A stretch of 64,000 nt of DNA from Reinekea sp. G2M2-21 (GCF_015687175.1 NZ_JADPQG010000006.1:217706-281705); one strand, 5' to 3'; positions 17,158 to 26,572 are shown, counted from the stretch's first letter. Numbers and translations are program-made. The notes: generated from the sequence alone by a model not told the origin.

Positions 17158-18665
17158 GTTGATGTTGCCTTTTTCGTTTTCGCTTTCTTCGCCGGTTTTA
17201 GTTTTTCGCGCTCCAATTTAATTTTTTGCAACAACGCCTCGGCGGAATTTTCACCGGAGATTAAATCCGGGTTTTGTTCGCGCCAATCCGCCGTGAGTTC
17301 ACCGCGGAAAGCTTTGGCTAAAATCGATTGCGTTAGGTTATTCACCCGTTGTTGCGCGTTACTGACTTGCTTTTCGATTTGATCGGCGAAGGCAAAGAGT
17401 TTTTCGACACGGTTAACGATTTCGGTTTGTTCTTCGAGGGGGGGTACACGTATAGGGTACTTTTTGAGTGACTTGCCTGTTAAATGTTTAATAGTCGTAC
17501 CAGTAAAGAGTTGCTGCAATCTCAAGGTATTTGAATCGTTTTTCAAATTATAAACTAGCCATTCAGGGAACAACCGATCGGATACTCTAGCTCTATGAAG
17601 AGCTTTTTGAAAAACTACTGGCTTCTCTAATGTACAACGCCAAATTGCGCACCTTCCGGGTTCACCTCCTTCACAAATAAATACATCACCATCACGAACT
17701 CCCAACTCTACTTGTTCTTCTTTGCTAATTAATATCTCTTGTAAGTTATCTAAATCGAAGCTATCCCAACGAACATTGATATTTCCTAAGTAGGCAGTAG
17801 GCAAACCGGTGTTCTTTGCTTTATCTAGCATTTTTCCAAGCCTACTAACTACTAAATTTTCGTATGTGTCGACAGTCCAATTGGTAGGCACATCAGCCCA
17901 TCCCCAATCGTGCATTAACGGGTGAGGTTGATTGGAACCTCCCCGACACTCCTCCGTCAACTTCCCACTCACGGCAGCGCTGAGTACGGATTGGCGGAAG
18001 CGTTTGATGACGCTTGGGATGGCGTCGAGGCGGGTTTTGATGTTATCGACTTGTGCGAGTAGGGTATCGAGTTTTTCGGCGATGACTTTTTGTTCAGCTA
18101 GGGGTGGGAGCGGAAGAACAAACCTTTTTAATAGCTTTAATTCAATACTATCAACCGTAGTCCCTTCTTTGGTACAGTCGTGAAGAATCTCTGATTGTTT
18201 CGATCTAAGTAAATTCAGTAAAAACTCAGAACTCATATATTTAATAGGCTCAATCACCTTTAAATCTTGATTTACTGCTGTCGCAACATTCGTGAGGCTA
18301 ACTGGAAATGAGTGTTTTAATATTCCACTTCGTACCACAAATAAAATACTTCCTTTCGGATAGATTTTTGCACCGCCAGTCAACGCAGCCTGAAAACTTA
18401 TTTTGTCCTTAGTATCTTTTAAGTATTTTGATTTCATATCTTTTGGAGATGCCCAGAAAATATCTGGGGAATTCCAAAATTCCGCCTTGGATTTAGATGG
18501 GGTTTTTCCACCATTTAAATCGCTGATATTATCAAGCGTAAAAAACAACCATTCGGCAGGAGATTTATTTCCCTCACTCGCAGCTCGCAGCTCGTCGCTC
18601 GAAGCACCTTCGTTTCCGCTTGCAGCTTTCAACTTGCCCCTTGCTTCTAGCTCACTCATCCCCAC
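17154..18665 (-). CDS. hsdS: Type I restriction-modification specificity subunit HsdS
   Basis: A 503-aa DNA-recognition subunit with two target-recognition domains, each followed by a conserved helical spacer: LPLPPLAEQKVIAEKLDTLL after the first and VPPLEEQTEIVNRVEKLFAF after the second. It sets the sequence specificity of the HsdM2S methylase and of the full restriction complex. The start overlaps the end of hsdM (18652-18665), so translation is coupled; ATG at 18665 or 18659 are both possible. Residues about 8-32 (GKLKAASGNEGASSDELRAA) are low-complexity and look like an inserted repeat rather than family sequence. The stop codon is provided by a REP-like repeat. Confidence 0.9.
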   Translation of the reverse strand: MGMSELEARGKLKAASGNEGASSDELRAASEGNKSPAEWLFFTLDNISDLNGGKTPSKSKAEFWNSPDIFWASPKDMKSKYLKDTKDKISFQAALTGGAKIYPKGSILFVVRSGILKHSFPVSLTNVATAVNQDLKVIEPIKYMSSEFLLNLLRSKQSEILHDCTKEGTTVDSIELKLLKRFVLPLPPLAEQKVIAEKLDTLLAQVDNIKTRLDAIPSVIKRFRQSVLSAAVSGKLTEECRGGSNQPHPLMHDWGWADVPTNWTVDTYENLVVSRLGKMLDKAKNTGLPTAYLGNINVRWDSFDLDNLQEILISKEEQVELGVRDGDVFICEGGEPGRCAIWRCTLEKPVVFQKALHRARVSDRLFPEWLVYNLKNDSNTLRLQQLFTGTTIKHLTGKSLKKYPIRVPPLEEQTEIVNRVEKLFAFADQIEKQVSNAQQRVNNLTQSILAKAFRGELTADWREQNPDLISGENSAEALLQKIKLEREKLKPAKKAKTKKATST

Positions 18666-20358
18666 TCTCCATTTCGCTCAGGCTGTCCATCCCCAACACA
18701 TCCGCCAACAATTTCTTCTGCACATCGGCTTCCGCCCCTGCGCCGAGTTCGCGCATGAGGTTATCCAGTTCACGCAGGGCTTCGGTGAGTTCGGCCATGG
18801 CTTCACCGGCGAGAATGTCGGGCTCGGGTAGGTTGGCGGCGTCTGTGCTGTCTTTGTCTTTTAGCCAGCTGATGTCGAGTGAGTCGGCTTTGGTTTCATT
18901 TATATATTGGCGGGTGAATACGCGCCAGCGGGAGGTTTCCGGTGTTTGGTTTTCGGGTGTGGTTTCTTGTTCGGTGAACGACCAGTCGCCTTCGGTTCGG
19001 TTAATGAGTGAGTCCTGTAGGTTGGTCTTTAGGCCAACTTGGTTTTGTCGGGCTGAAGCCCGACCTACTTTGCTGCCACCTACATAGTGGTTCTCGAAAG
19101 GTTGTAAATGTTTTTCGGTGAACGGGGTGCGTTTGCCGAAGCTGGGCATGTTGGTGCGTAGGTCGTATACCCAGACGTTTTCGGTGCAGCCGGTTTCTTG
19201 TTTGGGGTTTTCGCTCGTGCCTTTGGTGAAGAACAGTACGTTGGTTTTCACACCAGCGGCGTAGAAGATGCCGGTCGGTAGCCGCAATATGGTGTGCAGG
19301 TTGCATTTATCCATCAGGTCGCGGCGGATGTCGGTGCCTTTGCCGGCTTCAAACAAGACGTTGTCGGGTAATACCACGGCGGCGCGGCCACCGGGTTTTA
19401 GGTTGCGGTATATGTGCTGCAAGAAGGCGAGCTGTTTGTTGCTGGTGTCGAAGGTTAGGTCATCACGGGTAATACTCGCTTCGCCGCCTTTGCTGGTGCC
19501 AAAGGGTGGGTTGGCTAATATGACGTCGGCTTTGCTTAAATTTTTGCCGACATCGCCAAGGGCGTTGCCTAAATGCACCACGCCTTGGTCGTCGCCTTCC
19601 ATGCCGTGTAATAGGCAGTTCATGAGTGCAAGGCGGCGGGTGTTGGGCACCAGTTCTACGCCGATAAAGGCTTTGTTTTTTTGAAAAGCTTTTTCGTTGG
19701 CTTTGAGTGCGTAGTAGTCGTCGGTTTGTTCTTTCAGGTAGGTGTCGGCGGCAATCAAAAAGCCTGCGGTACCGGCGGCTGGGTCTTGGATCACTTCGCC
19801 CGGTTGCGGGTTAATAACCCGTACCATGCTGTTAATGAGTGCGCGCGGGGTAAAGTATTGGCCAGCGCCAGATTTTGTTTCGTTGGCGTTTTTTTCCAGT
19901 AGGCCTTCGTATAAATCGCCGAGGCCGTCTTTGGTGGCGCTGAACCAGTCAATTTGGTCGAGCGATTTTATAATTTGCTCTAGGTGCTTAGGTTCACGCA
20001 AGCGGGTTTGGGCGTCTTGGTAAATGGCGCTGATGAGTTTGTCGCTATGCACGGTTTGTTCAATGGTGTTGCTTGGGTCTTTTGGGTCGGCGACCCGTTG
20101 TTTGCCGGTTGAAAGCGCAAGTAGGATGCGTTTGTAGTCATCTAATAAGTTAATGCCGCTTTTGCTGTTGAGGTCTTGCCATTGGCAGCCTTCGGGCAGT
20201 GGGTGTTTTTCAAACAAACCCGCTTCGTTGTTTTCGTGCACCATTTTTATAAACAGCAGTAAGACCAGTTCGGTGACGTAGTCGCTGTAGTTGATGCCGT
20301 CGTCGCGCAGTACGTCGCAGAGGTTCCAGAGTTTTTGTACGATGTCGTTGGTGGTCAT
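18652..20358 (-). CDS. hsdM: Type I restriction-modification DNA methyltransferase HsdM
   Basis: A 568-aa N6-adenine methyltransferase. Visible motifs: helical N-terminal domain (VQKLWNLCDVLRDDGINYSD), AdoMet motif I DPAAGTAGFLI, and catalytic motif IV NPPFGTS. It acts with HsdS as methylase and with HsdR as restriction enzyme. A 52-bp REP-like repeat (19017-19068) is translated in frame as roughly VGRASARQNQVGLKTNLQ in a loop between the catalytic domain and the C-terminal helices. The upstream Fic gene ends 12 bases before the start, and hsdS overlaps the end, so fic-hsdM-hsdS form one operon. Confidence 0.92.
   Translation of the reverse strand: MTTNDIVQKLWNLCDVLRDDGINYSDYVTELVLLLFIKMVHENNEAGLFEKHPLPEGCQWQDLNSKSGINLLDDYKRILLALSTGKQRVADPKDPSNTIEQTVHSDKLISAIYQDAQTRLREPKHLEQIIKSLDQIDWFSATKDGLGDLYEGLLEKNANETKSGAGQYFTPRALINSMVRVINPQPGEVIQDPAAGTAGFLIAADTYLKEQTDDYYALKANEKAFQKNKAFIGVELVPNTRRLALMNCLLHGMEGDDQGVVHLGNALGDVGKNLSKADVILANPPFGTSKGGEASITRDDLTFDTSNKQLAFLQHIYRNLKPGGRAAVVLPDNVLFEAGKGTDIRRDLMDKCNLHTILRLPTGIFYAAGVKTNVLFFTKGTSENPKQETGCTENVWVYDLRTNMPSFGKRTPFTEKHLQPFENHYVGGSKVGRASARQNQVGLKTNLQDSLINRTEGDWSFTEQETTPENQTPETSRWRVFTRQYINETKADSLDISWLKDKDSTDAANLPEPDILAGEAMAELTEALRELDNLMRELGAGAEADVQKKLLADVLGMDSLSEMESGDE
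19017..19068. repeat. REP-like repeat B, copy inside hsdM
   Basis: A 52-bp double-hairpin unit (GTTGGTCTTTAGGCCAAC and GTCGGGCTGAAGCCCGAC inside GTAGG...CCTAC), differing from the 17106 copy mainly in the spacer between hairpins. The hsdM reading frame stays open across it. Confidence 0.85.
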
Positions 20359-20370
20359 AAAATATCTCGA

Positions 20371-21450
20371 TTAATACGATTGATCAGATAACAACGCGAA
20401 TAACGGGTCATTAATGTAAAAATTACTGCGGCCGATTTTTTCTTTTCGTATCAGGCCGAGTTCGCAAAGCTGCTCTAAGTATTTGGTGGCTGTTAACCGG
20501 CTTACGCTTAAATCTTGCATGACAAATTCAATTTTGGTGTAGGGGTGACTGAACAAGTTATTGAGTAATTCATGGCTATAGACTTTCGGCAACCCTCCCC
20601 TTAATTCTTTTTTATAGCGTTTCATGAGGGTGCTGATGTCGGCCACCAGTTGGATGGTTTTTTGTGAGGTTTGAATGACCCCTTTTAACATAAATAGTAT
20701 CCACGCTTCCCAATCGCCTTGTTCTCTAACGGCTTGCAGCTCTCGATAGTAGTCGCCTTTGTTTTGAATAACGTAACGGCTTAAATAAAGCACGGGAATA
20801 TCGAGCAATTCTTTGGCAACCAGATACAGAATATTGATTATTCTTCCGGTTCGTCCGTTGCCGTCATAAAACGGGTGAATGCTTTCAAATTGGTGATGGA
20901 TGATGGCCATTTTCACTAATGGGTCGGCGGCGCACATTGCGTCGTCGTTAATGTATTGCGCTAAGTTTTCCATGAGGCTTTCAACCTCAACGGCATCTTG
21001 AGGTGGGGAATACACTGTTTCGCCCGTGGCAGCGTTTTTGAGTTCGGTGCCGGGCAGTTTTCTTAACCCTGCTCGGTTCTTTTCGATGAGTTCCTGCACT
21101 TCCAGAATGTCCGCCAAGCGAATGAGCTTTTGTGCTTTGACTCGTTGATAGCCGGTTCGCAGTGCAATGGCGTAATCCTGAACTTCCTTTGCGGCACTGT
21201 TTTTGTAGCCATCTTCAGAAATGCTTGCTCGGTAGAGATCATCCTGCGAGGTAATGATGTTCTCAACTTCTGAGCTGTCTTTTGCCTCTTGAAGCGTCAG
21301 TGTGTTTAACAAGATGCCTTCATTGGGAATGGTACGTACCAGGCCTTTCAGCTCTGCCAGGTATCTATGAGCTTCGGCACAGGTTTTTAATACGGTTCTT
21401 GTTTCCCACTGTTCGATATCGGGTAGAGGTAGGTTGTTTACATGAGCCAC
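20371..21450 (-). CDS. Fic-family protein (putative AMP-transferase) in the hsd operon
   Basis: A 359-aa Fic protein. The catalytic motif HPFYDGNGRTGR (192-203) is intact, and an N-terminal inhibitory helix SSEVEN (59-64) fits the (S/T)xxxE(G/N) pattern, so it is an auto-inhibited class II Fic. The C-terminal 80 residues form a winged-helix-like domain (FVMQDLSVSRLTATKYLEQL). Family members transfer AMP from ATP to target proteins. Fic genes of this architecture are often embedded in type I restriction operons, perhaps to control the enzyme or as a second-line toxin. It lies between hsdR and hsdM; the 297-bp gap before it is AT-rich with repeated TATACAT-like motifs. Confidence 0.85.
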   Translation of the reverse strand: MAHVNNLPLPDIEQWETRTVLKTCAEAHRYLAELKGLVRTIPNEGILLNTLTLQEAKDSSEVENIITSQDDLYRASISEDGYKNSAAKEVQDYAIALRTGYQRVKAQKLIRLADILEVQELIEKNRAGLRKLPGTELKNAATGETVYSPPQDAVEVESLMENLAQYINDDAMCAADPLVKMAIIHHQFESIHPFYDGNGRTGRIINILYLVAKELLDIPVLYLSRYVIQNKGDYYRELQAVREQGDWEAWILFMLKGVIQTSQKTIQLVADISTLMKRYKKELRGGLPKVYSHELLNNLFSHPYTKIEFVMQDLSVSRLTATKYLEQLCELGLIRKEKIGRSNFYINDPLFALLSDQSY

Positions 21451-21685
21451 TAGTGCTGTCCTTTACGTGGAATGAGGCATAGATACATATAATAATTGCC
21501 ATTATCTATACACTTTTAAAACTACATACATACAAAAACAGAATATCTATGCATTTCACTCATGATATGTATAGGTGCTATGCATATCAACCCCAACATG
21601 TATAGATTATTGAGTTTTCTATACATTTCCCGACGTTCATGCTTATGCGACAAGCCTATCTGGTTGTTATGTCGATATTTTCGGG
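21451..21685. promoter_or_regulatory. AT-rich fic-hsdMS promoter region with repeated TGTATAG-like motifs
   Basis: Between 21480 and 21640 the motif TGTATAG or its complement occurs at least four times (TATCTATACA near 21513, GATATGTATAGG near 21568, CATGTATAG near 21599, CTATACATTTC near 21620), plus near-matches. Spacing suggests several binding sites for one regulator in front of fic. The winged-helix end of Fic is a candidate binder; no other regulator gene is near. Confidence 0.4.
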
Positions 21686-21736
21686 GAATCTCGACCTATC
21701 GCGTCTGCACTCTTTCTTCGCTAGAAGCGCTCCTAC
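21686..21736. repeat. Partial, diverged copy of repeat A
   Basis: Shares TATCGCGTCT.CACTC.TTCTTCGCT and the terminal GCGCTCCTAC with the second half of the 105-bp repeats at 16205 and 16331. It ends 11 bp beyond the hsdR stop. Confidence 0.65.
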
Positions 21737-21747
21737 CATCGTAGGGC

Positions 21748-24700
21748 TTAACTGGCTTCCCACAGGTGCTCTTTTAACTCGACGATCACTTGATCTAGCT
21801 GGTTATCAAGCACTTTGTTTAGCCGTTTGTAGCCACCGGCATCGGCGAACTCTTTATTCACAAAGGCTTCGTCTATCACGACTTCGTGGACGAGCTGCGC
21901 GGCGAGGCGGTCGAGCCATTTGCGTTGCGCTGGTGTCCATTTGTGCAGGGCGTAAATACCTTGCATGGCTTTTTTGACGCGGTCGCTGAAGTCGATCAGC
22001 GGTTCGCCTAGTGCGGCTTGGCGTATATGGCCAATGATGCTGGCGGCAATTTCCTGGTTGGTTTGGTTACGCCAGGCGCTCTTTAGGTTGGCTTCGGAGT
22101 AGCCGTGGTTGTCGAGTAACAGTTTTATTTCTTTCAGTTGTTCACGGGTAAGCCCAGCGGGTTTGGTACACACCACTTTGATGGCGGCGTGTTGGTTGAC
22201 TTGCTGTTTGACAAATTGGTTGAAGTCTTCGAGGAAGTCGCCCGGTTTTTTCTCGCCGATGCCGTAACCTTGCTCAATATTGATAAGCTTGTCTTCGCCC
22301 TGATAGATGTAGGGTTGTAACGCCGAACCGATAAGGTTTTTCACCTCTTCCAACTGGTTAATCAGGTTTTGGTGTTGGCCCAAAAAGGTACGCGCTTGCT
22401 GGGGGCCAAGCTCGTGTAGGTGTTTATGCAATTGGTTGGGCTCTACGCCCCAAAGCTCGTGCAGTTCATCGAGTTTGGTTTTAAGTTCGGGTTTGTCTTC
22501 GGCTTTTTTCTCGGCCTTGCGCAGCACCCGCATCACTTTTTGGCTGATTTGGTCGAGCACATCGTGCGCGTGGCTGGTGCCTTGTTGTGTGCCGGGCACA
22601 TCAAAACTGGCGTCTTGCTGAATTTCATCCACTAACTGGGTAAGCGTGATGTTTGGGTCTTTCACCAGTGGCTTCATGGTATCGACCGCCTCTAGCGATT
22701 CATACAAGGCAACTGGGTCATGTATGTAGAAGACCGTTTTACCAATTTCATCGCAACGGCGGGTGGCGCGGCCTTTCATTTGCTCGTACAAGATGCGCGA
22801 TTTTACGCGGCGCATGAACAATAAGTGCGTAATAGGCGGTACGTCGATGCCGGTGGTTAATAGATCGACAGTGATGGCAATGCGTGGGTTGGTTTCGTTT
22901 TTATAGCGTTTAATAGCATCGGGCACCTTATCCGTTTGGCCGGTAATGACGCGCACAATGTCTTGGTTGTAGTCTTCCTCATGCAGTGCTTTGAATGCGG
23001 CGTCTAGCTCGTTTTTGAAGCGCTGGGCGTGGGCTTCGTTGACACAGAACACCATGCCTTTTTCTTCACCGCCAATATCAAAATGGTGGGCGAATGCTTT
23101 GGCGACGACGGCATCGAATTCGGGCGTGATGACATTGCGGTTAAAGCTTTCGACATCGAAATTGAGTTCGTCTTCCAGCTCAGCGGTATCAACCTCGCCA
23201 GTTTGTACGTTGACGACATCGACCTGTTCGCCCTTTTTAAAACTGACGCCACCTTGGTTGAGTTCGGTTCGGTATTGGTAAGGTGGCTCGTGGTCTATTA
23301 GCCAATCATCCGCAACGGCTTCACGGTAACTGTAGGTGTAAACGGGTTTGCCGAAAATTTCCGTGGTGTGGGCGGCGGGTGTGGCGGTGAGGCCAACTTT
23401 AAAGGCATCGAAGTAGTCGATTACGCGGCGATAGCTCGACATATATTGGGCGCTGTCTCGTATCAATGCTTCGCCCTCGCCCATGTCGGTATCGAGTGTG
23501 TAGCCGCGGTGCGCTTCGTCGACAATAATGCAGTCGTAGGTATCGATGGTGGGTTTGTTGTCGCTGTAAAACACGCGTTTTACCATGGCTTGCACGGTGG
23601 CTACGTGTACTCGGGTTTCGGCTTCCGCGGCCATGTCGCCTAAGTCATTGATGTTGTAAATTTGCGTGAGGCTTTTTTCTTGTTCGAGTTTGGCTTCTTT
23701 GAAGCTATCGAACGCTTGATTCCCAAGAGAGGTGCGGTCAACCAAAAACAAAATGCGTTTAAAGCGTTCTGCTTTTAAAAACCGATAGATCAAACCGATG
23801 ATGGTACGCGTTTTACCGGTACCGGTCGCCATGGCAAGCAGTGCTTGGTTGCGCTCTTGTTCAAGGGCGGCTTCTACCGCTTGAATGGCTTTAATTTGAT
23901 AATCACGCAAGTCTAAATAACTGAAGCTTTCAGCTTTCAGTTTTTGCTCGGCGGCTTCTTTGCTGCGGGTCAGATTATCGAGAAGGCCTTTTGGTGAGTG
24001 GAAATCTTGCAAAGCCTTACGCAAATTACTTGGCTCGCGAACATCGCGAAACCAGATGCCTGACTTTTCTTTAAACTGCTTAACATAAGGCCTGCCATTG
24101 CACGCGTACACAAAGGGAATGTGATAGTGGCCACTGTCACCTTGAGGCCATGCGATGGTTCGGCCTTCTTCTGCCCATGCCATTTGGTAGTTTGGCTTGG
24201 CTTTAAAGGTTGCAGCATAGCGCTCGGCTTGAGGAATGGCCGAGCCAACGTCTTTAATTTCTTTTTTGGCCTCAACAACGGCAATCGGGATTAACCCAGC
24301 GAACAAGACATAATCGGCAGGGCCGCTGCTGGTTGGCCATTCGGCGATGGCGATGTTTTTTCCTTTTTCTGGGCGGGAACCGTTTTTAAAGTTGATGGTT
24401 TGGGTATCGGCTTGCCAACCGGCTTCGGTTAACTGCACGTCTATTAACAACCGGGTTTCCGCTTCACTTAAATGCAGTTGCTTGGTGGCTTGTTTGGTTT
24501 GCTGCTTAACATTGGCGAGTTGTTCCTTCTCGCGTTTTAGGCGTTCGGCTTCGATGGTGAGCGATTTTACTTTGGCTTCGAATTCCGCCTTGATTCTTGC
24601 TGTCTCAGCCTCTTGCTGTTGCAGTAATTGTTCATAAATCTCAGCGTCTTCGGCGAGCTTAGCTTTAAGTTGATTATGCTGTGCAGCTTCTTCTTTAATT

Positions 24701-25233
24701 AATTCTGCAAGCTCGCTACTTTGCTCTTGAGATTGTTCGTTATCTTGCAGCTTGGCTTTGAGTTGTTGAATTTGGTCTTCGAGTTCCTTTAAGCCCGCAC
24801 TCGGGTCTGGCGGCAGAATAAACGGGCCTGCTTTAAAGTTTTTGGCGTTCTTACTGAAAGTTTGGTGGTACCAAATAGCAATGGCGCGCGCAGATTTTAG
24901 GGCATCCATGGCTTGTTTAAAGGTTGTGGTGAATTGGTGATTGGCCACATTGCCTTCTTTGCGTAAAGCATGGAACAGCTGAAGAATGGTTTGGTCAATA
25001 TCTAACCGGCTTCGTAAGCGGTTCAATAGATCGAGCTGGTTTTCACGCTCTCCTTTCAGTAAACCAACTTGGCTGGCGATGTCTTGCGCCACGGCTTCAC
25101 CAAACTGGCGCACTTTCATTAGGCTGGCGTTGGGGTCTATGGCAAAGATTTTCTCGGCATTATGCGTGAGCTGAAAGAAGATAGGGTCGTGCTCTTTGAG
25201 AAACTCAAAATTACTCACTAGCTCGTTTGTCAT
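21748..25233 (-). CDS. hsdR: Type I restriction endonuclease/translocase subunit HsdR
   Basis: An 1161-aa motor and nuclease subunit. N-terminal DUF4145-like region, then a long coiled coil (about 165-260), the restriction nuclease core with ADYVLFAGLIPIAVVEAKK (catalytic E and K in VEAKK), helicase motif I MATGTGKTRTI, motif II VDEAHRGY, motif III TATPAAHT, and later SF2 motifs (TTGIDVPPITHLLFMR, KGRATR). It hydrolyses ATP to pull DNA and cuts it when complexes stall. It is first of the minus-strand set hsdR-fic-hsdM-hsdS, though separated from fic by about 300 bp. Confidence 0.92.
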   Translation of the reverse strand: MTNELVSNFEFLKEHDPIFFQLTHNAEKIFAIDPNASLMKVRQFGEAVAQDIASQVGLLKGERENQLDLLNRLRSRLDIDQTILQLFHALRKEGNVANHQFTTTFKQAMDALKSARAIAIWYHQTFSKNAKNFKAGPFILPPDPSAGLKELEDQIQQLKAKLQDNEQSQEQSSELAELIKEEAAQHNQLKAKLAEDAEIYEQLLQQQEAETARIKAEFEAKVKSLTIEAERLKREKEQLANVKQQTKQATKQLHLSEAETRLLIDVQLTEAGWQADTQTINFKNGSRPEKGKNIAIAEWPTSSGPADYVLFAGLIPIAVVEAKKEIKDVGSAIPQAERYAATFKAKPNYQMAWAEEGRTIAWPQGDSGHYHIPFVYACNGRPYVKQFKEKSGIWFRDVREPSNLRKALQDFHSPKGLLDNLTRSKEAAEQKLKAESFSYLDLRDYQIKAIQAVEAALEQERNQALLAMATGTGKTRTIIGLIYRFLKAERFKRILFLVDRTSLGNQAFDSFKEAKLEQEKSLTQIYNINDLGDMAAEAETRVHVATVQAMVKRVFYSDNKPTIDTYDCIIVDEAHRGYTLDTDMGEGEALIRDSAQYMSSYRRVIDYFDAFKVGLTATPAAHTTEIFGKPVYTYSYREAVADDWLIDHEPPYQYRTELNQGGVSFKKGEQVDVVNVQTGEVDTAELEDELNFDVESFNRNVITPEFDAVVAKAFAHHFDIGGEEKGMVFCVNEAHAQRFKNELDAAFKALHEEDYNQDIVRVITGQTDKVPDAIKRYKNETNPRIAITVDLLTTGIDVPPITHLLFMRRVKSRILYEQMKGRATRRCDEIGKTVFYIHDPVALYESLEAVDTMKPLVKDPNITLTQLVDEIQQDASFDVPGTQQGTSHAHDVLDQISQKVMRVLRKAEKKAEDKPELKTKLDELHELWGVEPNQLHKHLHELGPQQARTFLGQHQNLINQLEEVKNLIGSALQPYIYQGEDKLINIEQGYGIGEKKPGDFLEDFNQFVKQQVNQHAAIKVVCTKPAGLTREQLKEIKLLLDNHGYSEANLKSAWRNQTNQEIAASIIGHIRQAALGEPLIDFSDRVKKAMQGIYALHKWTPAQRKWLDRLAAQLVHEVVIDEAFVNKEFADAGGYKRLNKVLDNQLDQVIVELKEHLWEAS

Positions 25234-25401
25234 TGGCTTACACCCTAGCAGCTCTTAAATTTGGCAAGCTGGCAATATAACACTGGACGAGGGTTAGCCA
25301 ATAGACCTGATATTTAACCAGTGAATTGATTCGACATAGCTGAGTTTGGCAGCGAACCACTACGGAATGCTTAGTCGTTGAGTTCTCGAATTGGGATGTC
25401 T

Positions 25402-25536
25402 TCAAATATTCAAGAAGGAATGGGCAGGAAGCAGAATGATAAGTTGCCGATGTTGCCAAACTGTGGGTAGGGTATCTTTGGCGACACCCAAGTGGTGAGC
25501 AACGTCGAGGGCGGTGACCCAAGGTTCGGTGGTCAT
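25402..25536 (-). pseudogene. Remnant of a small excisionase-like helix-turn-helix gene
   Basis: A 44-codon frame starting MTTEPWVTALDVAHHLGVAK and continuing DTLPTVWQHRQ. The first 21 residues match small MerR/excisionase-type DNA-binding proteins that often precede type I restriction operons (pattern 'W(V/L)xxxDVAxHLGVAKDTxYRW'). After residue 21 the recognition helix is scrambled and the frame stops early, so indels have broken the gene. It lies 170 bp upstream of hsdR. Confidence 0.5.
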
Positions 25537-25755
25537 GATTTTGGCACCTGGCAAAGTAACTAGAGTCGTTTAGAATCGTTTGCAGTCTACCCAAATAAAC
25601 CTTAAATCACTATGCCAATTTGACAATTGCTTTCGGGTTTTAAAAAAACCGGCCAACTCCAAACTACCGGGGCTTTTGTCGGGAAGCCAGTCTATTAGCC
25701 TATAGCATGAATAGCGACTTCTCTTGAGAGCCATAAAAACCATAACCAGGGTCGA

Positions 25756-26421
25756 TCAGTGTTTATTCTTGTTTTGAAGCCTATCTAAAAGGGCCATGCT
25801 CAAGTTGTCTGGCTCGCTTTGCTTTGCTTTCTTGTTGGCGAGGCTCGTATAGGCCGTAAGCAGGTCCTCGGGTAGTTCAAACTCCTCGGGGATATACGGG
25901 AATACGTCGTATTTGAATTGATGCTCTTGTAACCAACTCGCTTTTTGGACGAGCGGCCAGTCCAGTAGATGAAATGCGCGGACAAGCCGTGCACTTAAGT
26001 GGTCGACAAGTTCCAGCCGGTAGCCACCGGAGTCGTCTATCGTTTCCAGAACCAGATTAAGTCGCTCGAAGGCTTGCATAAGCCATGTGAACTGCTGTTC
26101 GTTGGTTAATGGGCTATCGGAGGCATCCAAATGCTCAAATGCGAGTTCGAACAGGGTAAGGGCTTCATCAAAATACAGCCCTACTTTGTGCCATAAATGC
26201 CGGGTATGCAGCAGTTCCTTTTTGGGTAGGGCTTGGGTGAGCAGTTTTTTAAAATCGTTCGGCTTACCGCTGCTTAACAGCAGTTTTACTTGCCATTGCT
26301 TTTTCAGGCTTTTATCGGCGGCAATGTTCTGCACCAACCACTGCGCAACTTGCTCAGGTGGTTGCTGTTGAAAGTAGGCCAATAATTGTTCATTGAAGCT
26401 GGGCTTAGCGTTGTTGCTCAT
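25756..26421 (-). CDS. Unknown helical protein
   Basis: A 221-aa cytoplasmic protein, rich in Leu, Gln and Lys, with no Cys-pair, membrane or signal segment. The sequence (for example LLAYFQQQPPEQVAQWLVQN and LFELAFEHLDASDSPLTNEQ) suggests a bundle of helical repeats of TPR/HEAT type, a protein-protein interaction fold. I do not recognise the family. It is upstream of the hsd locus on the same strand but about 330 bp away from hsdR, so linkage is uncertain. Confidence 0.6.
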   Translation of the reverse strand: MSNNAKPSFNEQLLAYFQQQPPEQVAQWLVQNIAADKSLKKQWQVKLLLSSGKPNDFKKLLTQALPKKELLHTRHLWHKVGLYFDEALTLFELAFEHLDASDSPLTNEQQFTWLMQAFERLNLVLETIDDSGGYRLELVDHLSARLVRAFHLLDWPLVQKASWLQEHQFKYDVFPYIPEEFELPEDLLTAYTSLANKKAKQSEPDNLSMALLDRLQNKNKH

Positions 26422-26572
26422 TGGTCTCTATTACACTTGGGTTAAACGTGCAGTAGTGTAACGAAGTTGGGCGTTCAGGTCGCCTAAGCAGGCAATTTAC
26501 GTGGATGAGTATGCGGGTGTTGTACGGCTGTCGGGCCCAACGGCCATGGGCTGGCCGCTGGACCAGCCCACA

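Noticed and set aside
25238..25594. Minus-strand 118-codon frame upstream of hsdR
   Set aside because: Its sequence shows no family pattern, while another frame of the same stretch gives a recognisable HTH start; the long frame is a shadow.
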